From NCBI GenBank assembly GCA_000467715.1, contig AJFK01000316.1, positions 80,580 to 144,579 of the forward strand: a stretch of DNA of 64,000 bases, read 5' to 3'. Both the position numbers and the translations under genes were made by a program. The notes beneath the pieces are model-generated. The model ran no database searches and was not told the origin of the DNA. It was given only the letters and a program-made list of their open reading frames with translations. Below, one piece after another: positions 56,166 to 64,000 of the stretch (position 1 is the first letter of the stretch; the number at the start of each line of letters is the position of its first letter). Origin of the DNA: Hysterium pulicare CBS 123377. Its lineage: Eukaryota > Ascomycota > Dothideomycetes > Hysteriales > Hysteriaceae.

Positions 56166-57746
56166 TTACTCCTTCCCACCTAACCAATTCCCCTCTTCAA
56201 GCTCCGTATGTTTCCTAGCAACACTAGCATAAGTTTGCTTCGGAATTCGTGGTTCATCATCATACATATCGTTTGTTGTAGCCAAAAATTCCAGAATAAG
56301 CTTAGCCACAGTATTGGATTTCTCCTCCGTAGGATAGTGACCCGCGCCCTCAATCCATCCACCTCCAGACAATTCCACATGTGCATTTCGATCGATGGCA
56401 TGATCAAGCACATGTTTGAAGTCTCTGAGCAGAGGATCATCCTGTCCGAAGACTATCCCCACTTTCCATCCTCTGCGGCTACATGTCCTCCAAAACTCCC
56501 TAATTGAATGGTCGACCTCAGCGAGTCTGGCTTGTGCATTGAAGTTCGAAAATGTGGCAGGCCCGCAGAGGCCTTCAAAGAGGTGCCAGTAAGGTACCTC
56601 GCGGACCTGGTCGAGAAACCAGTCGGGTAATCCAGGCACAATGTGTGAGAAGCGGAATATGCTAGCCTTAGCCTTGACTCCTCCCAAGCTATAGGGAGCT
56701 TCATATCCTCCAGTTACATCGGCTGTACTCAAAGGCACCATAAATCGCATGATGGCCCATTCAGGAATGAGTCCGTCGAGAACACCAGTCGAGAGAAACC
56801 AGAGCGTGTAGAGAGAATAGCAGTTGAGGCTGATGTCGGAAGGCCGTGGCGGCATAAAGGAGTTTAGGAGCAACATTCTATGGTGAATGGAAGGTGGAAG
56901 GTGAGGGGGGCATGCGGTGGCTATACAGCCACCCCAGTCGTGAGCGATGATGCAAGATTCTTTCAGTTCATAGTGCTCCAAAAGAGACAAGAGCGTACAT
57001 ATATGTAGCTCGAATGATATATTATTAGGATTAAGAGGTTTATCGGAGAGACCGTGTCCTGGATAGAATTAGCCAAGGCAAGTCGAAGTAATTAGTTCTT
57101 GCATTCGGCAATGTACCTATCCAGTCTAAAGCAAATACCTCGTATCCAGCCGATGTAAGTATGGGGATGATCTACAGGACTATTAAGTTCAAATCCTGAC
57201 TTATTGATATAGAATATTCACATCTCTCCACATGTATGACCAGCTCGGATTCCCATGCAGCAACACAACCGTGTTTCCCTTCTGGAAACCACATTCAGGC
57301 TTTTCGTGTACAACATTCACTCTCGCGCTGCAGACTTGAAAATGTTCGATATTTGGAAACCACCTAGCCTCATTTTGGATAGCTTGGCTCTGCGGAGTAT
57401 GAAGCTGGGCCTTTTGAAACTGAAACGTCCCATCAAACTGTTGTTTCGCTCGAAGATCTTCTGCATGACGGTAAACGTCGGATGCGTCCATCAGTTGTCT
57501 TCGATCCGCTTGTCGGAAGAGCGATGGTGCGTTTTTGGCGACATTTGGTACAACAGAAAAGAGTTTGACAAGTAGATAGATTGGAAGTAAGATAAAGATA
57601 GCCACCCATAAGCGAACGAGCGTATAAGAGAGGATAGATGCGGTGCCAAGGAAGAATGGTTGAAGCATATAGTCCTGGATCGACCTTGGCCGCATTACCT
57701 CTGAGTTTCTAGGCGACATTATCTGAAACAAGATCCGTCCAATCAT
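56166..57746 (-). CDS. Alpha/beta hydrolase, haloalkane-dehalogenase/epoxide-hydrolase-like, membrane-anchored
   Basis: Three minus-strand exons: 57222-57746, 57117-57171, 56166-57058; 490 aa (481 from the ATG at 57719). An N-terminal hydrophobic segment (LVRLWVAIFILLPIYLLVKLF) suggests a membrane anchor. The fold starts with VVLLHGNPSWSYMWRD (oxyanion HGNP), goes on through FALDWIGHGLSDKP and the nucleophile elbow IIAHDWGGCIA (Asp nucleophile), and ends with GAGHYPTEEKS (catalytic His). HGNPxW plus an Asp nucleophile is the dehalogenase/epoxide-hydrolase signature, not that of Ser esterases. An acid near FGQDDPLL completes the triad. The substrate is unknown. Splice phases agree throughout. 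Confidence 0.85.
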
Positions 57747-58091
57747 ACATTCGGCTGTAGTTCGAGATCGAACAAAGAATAAAGCATAGAGTTCAAGGGA
57801 GGCATGAAACGAAGAAATGCTTTGGCCACCACCTCGCCGTAGTGATGAATGTTTCGCAATCGCGGAAGCTCTTCTGCCGGGCCATCTCGGTTTATTATTA
57901 GAATCCGAGTTTCACATGCTTGAGATCTGGCGGCATCATTGAATCGTAAACTGACGGCTCGACATTCCGAAGTTGGTGTTGCATTAGCTGAGCCGTGACC
58001 GCATTCCGAAGTCACCGATGGCCTTAGATCCAGCTAAACCTTATTAGGAAGACTATCGAATGCATGCCCTGATGTTCCAAGGTTGCTCTTA
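57747..58091. other. Spacer between two minus-strand genes
   Basis: About 345 bp. A 90-codon frame (57743-58015) overlaps the likely promoter of the hydrolase and has no domain; not called. Confidence 0.3.
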
Positions 58092-60313
58092 TCATCCATC
58101 TCCAGGCCCGTAAACCCGGTATTGATGGGGGCTCTTGAACATCGCGACACTCCCATTAAACACGGAGTCTCCAAATACGACTGACTTTGCCCGAAGGACC
58201 CAGTCTGCCCCTGCGCCAGGCCCTGGATTCTTGGCCGTTAAGATCCATCCGCGGGAGAGCGAGTCGTACTCCGTGGGTTTGACGGGATCCGGAACTGCCA
58301 CTAGAAGACATTTTGAGTATTGAAAGGGTGCAAAGATCACACCTTTACCTCCACTTTCGATAGAGACGATCATGGGACCGCACGTTCTTTCCGTAGCCCC
58401 CGAAGCCCATGGGATCCCGTACGCCACCAACGTGCTCAAGAAATTGATCAGGAAGGTGGCATCCTGTCGGCCTCTTGGTGAAGATAGATGGTCGTGAATG
58501 GCGAGGAATGGATTGAAGAGAATCTGTATAGCTTCGAAAGTGAGACCATGATCTCCAATCTGGAAACGTTTGCTGACCTCCATGGTCCAGCTAGGGCCGC
58601 ATCCGAAACAGCATGCGAGGATCTGTACAAACACGTTTGTCATTGAAGGTGCTCTGTGATGACCGGGCGTTTGCCATGATGCCCACATTGTGTAACTTTG
58701 AATACCAAGCTGGATACATAGATCAATCATTACCCTCGCCTGATGGAGATGATGTTGCCAGTTGCCGTTAGCATCGGGATTATGCCGATGAGGTAGATCA
58801 AGAAAGATGAGATCGAGTTGCGCGTACTCGGATCTCCCATGAAAGCCGAGAGAGATTGGTGTTTTGATACTGCTGAACCGAGGCAGTGATGAACCGGCTG
58901 AGACAATATCCAAGGGAGTTGGTCGGGAGAGCCACGATATTGTCCCGTCATGTAGCTGCAGGGGAGTACCCGCTGTGCAGAGTGTGACAGGATCCTTAGC
59001 TGCCAACCCAACAAGTAACGCCTGGCGAAGGCACTCGTCCTCTATACTGGGTGGTCGCTGATTCGATGCTGGATTAAGAGCAAGAGGGTATCCGGAAGTA
59101 TTTAGAACGATTGATAATTTGTCTCTGTTGGCATCTAGAACTCTCAGATATTCTGGCAGCCGCGGATTACCTCCAGCTTTCATCTGGAACACTTCCGCGA
59201 TCATCGTCGCATATATGAGAGGGTCAGGTAATGGAGGAAAATCAACTCCTGGGTTTTGAGCGATAATTGCATCGCGTTCGTAGACAAGAGCTCTCCGCCC
59301 AAACAATTGCTGCAATGCTGTCTTTCTGGCCTGTTGACCAGGTATTGTCGACATGATTTCGCTGGAAAGAATTAGCATGTGGAGGAAGAAGACACCAGTA
59401 AATTTTATGAATATGTGAGGCGAGTCTTCGTCACTAGGCTTGCAAGGGATGAGGAAGACATGACTCCTCCCAAGCCTCATTTCATGGCCACACCATGCTC
59501 GTTCAAACCACACAGAGCTCAGGACTCTCTCGAAAAACGATCTCAATGGCGGATGTGAAAGCATGTAAGGTGGGCGGAGGCCGCGATTTGGTTGTTGATT
59601 TATCGGTTCATTTGACTGGCTATATGCATTGAAGTAGTAACGAAGGAAACTAACTTCATCCTCATCAGCTGCAATGTCGTCCAGGGCTATGACAACGGTT
59701 CGAGCATTCTTGTATATCGAATCCATAGCCCCAATAGAGATGGCTTTCTCGTCTTCGTCATCCTGATCGATGCAGACCTGGCAAGTCCCATGAGCTTCAG
59801 CTGTAGTAGATGACATCATGAACGTACTTGATCAAACCAAAGCCCTTCATTTTCGACTTCTCGTTGTCTCAAGACGGCTTGAAACATCGCCGGCGTCGTT
59901 GGCAGAGGAAAGGTTTCTACTGTCTTCACCCATCCAAATGCTCCGATGGGGGCTGTTTCTTTGAGGGGTGTTTCACGACGGACTTTCTTCCAGCAATAGC
60001 TCATGGCAATATACGACGTCTCATCATACTCTTCAGGGCGCCTGATATTGTTGACGAGACGAAAAACAAGTCCGTCCAGGTTCTTGTTCTTGATTGAGAA
60101 TCCCTCGGCAACTGCAGGTGACAAGTTCGAGAGATTGTTTAATAGGGTTTCGCCATCCATAGAAGAAGGTAGGGCCCATGGATGCCGATCCTTGATTAAT
60201 TCTCTTCTAGAGTCGTCATCCACGACATGGGCGTCAAGGTCCGAGGTATCAAGATCCTGGTGGTCGATAACCAAGAATTCGCACTGGCCCGGTCGCGAAA
60301 GAGGTGAAAACAT
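58092..60313 (-). CDS. HET-domain (heterokaryon incompatibility) protein
   Basis: Two minus-strand exons: 59828-60313 and 58092-59777; 723 aa. The HET domain is split by the intron: YIAMSYCWKK in exon 1, then LWFDQ joins VCIDQDDEDEKAISIGAMDSIYKNARTVV across the junction. These are the family landmarks (AMSYCW, LWxDxxCIDQ, the MxxIYxxA block). A long C-terminal part of about 480 residues has no recognised domain; FERAWCGHEMRLG, shortly after the HET core, is the usual W-x-R-x-W-x-x-E region. HET proteins trigger growth arrest or cell death when non-self partners meet. The intron (59778-59827) carries GTACGT and TTGCCAG. It stands alone, without a visible partner gene. Confidence 0.87.
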
Positions 60314-61068
60314 CAGGCTGGTGAAAGGCAGTAGAACCTATCTGATAGAATCAGAAGAAGCAACTCTGTGATCCGAAGACGGGCTATTGATATGGTAGGA
60401 CTACAAGGGGGGCAGTGGCCTTTTCAAGGATCCGATCAAGCCTCTCCAGCTAGGAGAAGTCGAATGGAATCGATACGCATTGCTGGGTGCCGCCACAGTT
60501 GTATCGCAAGAAGCCAGGGTGATGCCCGATGCTTCACAAAACACCTGCGGGCAGTGTTAGCCAGCCGTGGACGGGGACACGGCTTCATTACACAGCTCTA
60601 GTTCGCTTAAGGGTGCTAAACCACACTATTGCATTCCCGCCGAGACACTAGGCATGCGTGGGTATGGAGCTATGATGTCCATTTGCTATTCTTAACTAGA
60701 TCTACGCAGCATTTGCATCCTCATAGGGGCCAAGTGGCGTCGTGCAACTACTCAGAAAAGTTGAGAGAGAGTCCAGTCTATCTATCATCAAGGCAACCGA
60801 TACTGGTTCCGTTTCGACCTTTCATCTGAAGCACATCTGGCATGAAACCGAAAACGAAACCGAACCCGAAAACAGAACCTAAAATAGTAAGCAGATTATG
60901 TGATGCGCTCAATAAACGATCGATCCAGACCGGTGGCAGTCATGTCCAGTGCATACCACTGCCAAAACAATCTGCGTTTCTGGACAGCATCATGGCGCGA
61001 TCGGAATGTTTCCCACCCATTACCACGATAACGACAGTACGAAGTTCAGGACAATGACAAATATAAAT
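60314..61068. other. Intergenic
   Basis: About 755 bp. 60845-60885 is an imperfect ACCGAAA-type repeat with ACCGAA/ACCCGAA units. No gene recognised. Confidence 0.35.
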
Positions 61069-63233
61069 TCAGTCGATTTTCGCATTTGCGAGCCTGCCGC
61101 TGGGGTTCGTGAGCACGTTGGAGAGGCGCAGATTCTTCCGCTTGTATTTGCTGTGCTTTCGCAACCGCTTCCGAGCCACCATCACAGGAACGGAAGATTT
61201 CGTGACCAGATAGTTACTGAACGAGCCAAGTAGAACACTGCAATGTGTTAGAAGGCTGTAAGTTAACAAGTGAAAGTGGAGGTGGGTTTAAACATACCCT
61301 TTTAGTGCGCTACGACCTCTTGAGCCAAGAATGACCAGGGTGGGTTCCAGGAAATCAATCTGCAAAGAAGATCTTAGTCAGGACAGAGCGAATCAGGGCG
61401 AACCTGGCATATTTTGGGGGCTTACCACTTCAGTGATCATGTGCTTTGGACTTTTGCAATGAAACACTTCCACCACTACTCTAACCTGCAATCGAGTCTT
61501 TCTAAGCAGTTTGATACATCGATCAGACACTTCACTTGCCGCTTGGTATCTTTCCCTCTCGGCCCGTTCCATAGTGCTGAGATCTGGCTCCGCGGCTGAT
61601 GTACTGTTATGCAAAGGCGATGGACCAGGACTAAGGCCATCGGCCGACATTCCCTGTCGGCTTGAAAGAGTCTTCATCAATGAAGCGGTCTCTTGTTGTG
61701 CGGTCGCACCTCCTCCGATAGCAACTCCGGCCTCGGCACCGGTACCGGTCTCTTCGTCAACCGCGTACACTGCAAGTAATGTGTCACCGTCTCTCAGCAC
61801 CGTTCCAATTGTCCATTCGAGAGCGTACGCAGCTTCTTCGCTAACGTCTGTGGCCACTAGATAGACGCGTTGACGACGGAGTCCCTTCTCCGCCTCGTTC
61901 TGGAATTGCAACCATTGCCCTCGTATGATCTGACGTACACAACGATGTGCCTCGGGACTAGAGTGAATCGGCGAAATATTCAGGGACATCTGCTGCGCGG
62001 ATTTGATCTCTGAAATGTCTGCCTCGGTGTCTGAGCTCATAGGAGTAGAGGCTCCTGACCCGCCTTGATCAAAATTTGTATGAGGGTGGACGCCTGTCTT
62101 TCTGCTGGTCATCTTTTCGCCATCGGCACCAGTGACAGTGATCGCCGGTTCGAGCAATGACCTCACTTTGTAAATTGAGGAAACCTCCTTTCCTGACAAT
62201 CTTTAGTTTCCTGAAACCCAACGGCAAGGCTTGACTTACGTTCATCTTCAGCAGCTGCAAGAAGGCTCTTTGGTTTTTTCTTCTCGACATCATGCTTTCC
62301 TGCTTCATCACTCTGCCGAGTACGCCTTCTACCCCTCCTCCTCCTCTGGTTACCCCAACTCTCATTCTCAGAACTGTCGTCATCCTCATCGTTGCTAGAT
62401 TCCACGGCAGCCTCATCACCATCGTCACCAAAATCGTCGTCCGTTTCAAGTCTAACCCCTCCACCAGGAGCCAAGGATTCTCCTTTCACAGGGTCTGAGC
62501 CTTTGCGGATCGGCAAGCTCGAAAGTGATCCACCGGACTTTAGCAATGCGGCATCAGATAATCTGCGATATGCACTTCCCAGATCCACCACCTTCCCAGA
62601 GTCCAGTGTGTACTTTCTCGGATCGGATATCAAGTTGAAAGAATTTGTGTTGAGCTTAGGCGAAGCAGATCGACCAGGGCCTCGAGAAGCTGGAGAGCTT
62701 GATTTTTTGTTGCCTAAGAAACCGCTCATCGAACCATGGCGGCCTCTGTCTCTCGCTGTACCAAGTTTATCCACAGAGGAGCCGTATACCGCAGACATGG
62801 CACTTGGCTGTTTCTTCTTCCCACCCTGTGTGACTCGCTTCGGCATAGACTGCGATTCGATAGTTGGAAGCATCTCGAACTGGTAAGCGGACTCGGGATT
62901 CAATGTTGGACTACCCATACCCGCTCGAGCAAGAGGAGGCGGAGAAGAAGGTCCGCGACTGGGACTTCGGGGAGGAGGAGGGGAGGAGGGATCTAGCATG
63001 CTCCGAATGCTTGGAGGCGCCGTGATGCCGACTCCAGAGCCCGCGATGGAGGCATGCCGAATGGGAGTAGGACCGATATCCAACATGCTCCGTACAGGAG
63101 ATGCTGCTGCTGCCGGGCTTTGTGCACGAGCACTGGGACTTGCAGGGCGTCTTGTCCTTGATACGGATGGTCTGCCTTCGAGCAAAGCCATCACCTCTCT
63201 CCTCTCTTCATCGAGAGCCGATTCTAGAGACAT
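61069..63233 (-). CDS. Universal stress protein (USP)-domain protein with long disordered N-terminus
   Basis: Four minus-strand exons: 62240-63233, 61426-62192, 61298-61359, 61069-61237; 663 aa. The first 330 residues are Ser/Pro/Arg-rich with two similar SMLD motifs (VRSMLDIGPTP; IRSMLDPSSPP), an acidic stretch and a basic RRRRGRRRTR patch that could be a nuclear signal. The USP fold lies at about 435-635: VYLVATDVSEEAAYALEW, GDTLLAVYAVDEE, VEVFHCKSPKHMITEV, then across exons 3-4 LVILGSRGRSALKGVLLGSFSNYLVTKSSVPVMVARK. The G-x2-G-x9-G(S/T) ATP-binding motif is seen as GSRGRSALKGVLLGS. In fungi such proteins are mostly uncharacterised stress or signalling proteins. Confidence 0.88.
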
Positions 63234-64000
63234 CTTGTGCGGCTGTGCGGAGCGTGGTGTGTTGGTGGGGGTTGATTGGGACGAATTGCAGAACTATGAG
63301 GTCCCTGGACCTGAGGAGAGGCGGAGGAGTTTGTAGCAGGTAGCGCGCAAGGTGAATCGGTTGGGGCTGAATTGATTCTGGAGAAGGAAGGAAAGCTTTG
63401 AGGGAGTGGTATCGACCAGTGACGAGCTTCTGAGGATGTGTGGGGTGATCTGGAGCCAGTAGCGGTACACTAGATGACGGTCAAAAGATTACAGCATCAT
63501 CGAGTGAGCTGTCAGTACAGATGGTGGACAAATGTAGCCAAGCACGTGCCCAACGAATCGTCCAGGTGAATGTTTTGGAAGCATGCAGTGGGGTAGAAAT
63601 TGCAGTATGGTGGTGATAAAGAGCGCAGGGCCAGAATGGATAGGCAGGCCGCAATCCTGGTGTTAACCGCTGTCAGAGAACATGTGGTTCCCTAGACCGA
63701 TTATGGATTTGAAAGACATAGAGAACGGTCGAGAGGGCAAGGACGATGGAAGAAGCGTTGCAGCAGTCGTAAGCGCGACAAGACACGATACATTAAGGTC
63801 GTTTCTAGTGTGTCTACGGCGATGGTTGAGGGGTGAAGGATGGGCCAGCTGTGGATAAGGTGGAGCTTGGCGCACCCTCGCTGATCAAAAAGAAATCTAC
63901 CGTCACCTGCTTGCGGCCGGCATACAATTACCCGAAAGACGAATGACGCTTTCACCTCATGAAGCTGTGTAGCAGAGAGAGAGAGAGAGAGAGAGAGAGA
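63234..64000. other. Upstream region of the USP gene to the window edge
   Basis: No gene recognised. Short minus-strand frames (63663-63955) have no domain. Confidence 0.3.
63975..64000. repeat. (GA)n microsatellite
   Basis: An uninterrupted AG/GA dinucleotide run reaching the window edge, so its full length is unknown. Confidence 0.9.

Noticed and set aside
57743-58015. 90-codon minus-strand frame directly upstream of the alpha/beta hydrolase
   Set aside because: Its stop overlaps the hydrolase start region, no domain is visible and it is better explained as 5' flank.
1-64000. tRNA, rRNA, CRISPR array, intact transposon, complete secondary-metabolite core gene
   Set aside because: None was recognised by eye; a tRNA scan and repeat masking would settle it. 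The aldo/keto reductases and regulators alone do not make a biosynthetic cluster, as no PKS, NRPS or terpene cyclase is present.

Overview
This window is nuclear DNA of a filamentous ascomycete (Pezizomycotina). The evidence is many short spliceosomal introns (about 45-110 nt, GT...AG with CTRAY-like branch sites), fungal-only families (Zn2Cys6 regulators, a HET-domain protein, Kre9-like GPI proteins), and orthologues of Nop13, NBR1, Sfi1, IleRS, Sly1, AIM24 and PNUTS/Ppn1. A Leotiomycete is plausible but cannot be proven from the sequence alone. No rRNA, tRNA, CRISPR array or intact transposon was recognised.

Layout. 0-0.85 kb: decayed Ser-rich extracellular protein gene. 1.1-16.7 kb: housekeeping block with Nop13 (-), NBR1 autophagy receptor (+), Sfi1 (-), a small three-exon twin CX9C protein (+), cytosolic IleRS (-) and a Kre9-like GPI protein (+). 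18.1-29.7 kb: accessory genes with a repeat-containing GPI protein, a 2-kb zone of gene relics and repeats, a pepsin-type protease, two aldo/keto reductases and a seed-maturation-protein-like gene. 29.7-43.6 kb: two Zn2Cys6 regulators, one intact and one broken, and a catabolic-looking gene group. It holds an FAD monooxygenase relic run into a purine-cytosine permease relic, an intact M20 carbamoyl-amidohydrolase, a broken D-2-hydroxyacid dehydrogenase, an intact class II aldolase, an intact NmrA-type reductase and perhaps the first exon of a LigB-like dioxygenase. 44.2-63.2 kb: AIM24-like, PNUTS-like phosphatase regulator, Sly1, a DUF4396-like membrane protein, an alpha/beta hydrolase, a HET-domain protein and a universal stress protein.

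The strongest signal is the 32.2-43.6 kb group. Four of its genes carry clear lesions (indels, in-frame stops, a truncating junction, a repeat-flanked insertion), while three neighbours remain open. This suggests a pathway for an imported N-heterocyclic or ureido compound that is being lost in this lineage. Elsewhere in the window I found one coding discrepancy in a reconstructed gene (one extra T in IleRS exon 2) and two clearly pseudogenic zones (0-0.84 kb and 19.5-21.7 kb).

Exon coordinates were worked out by hand from splice signals, reading frame and remembered family similarity. Internal exons are usually firm; start codons and short first exons are less so.
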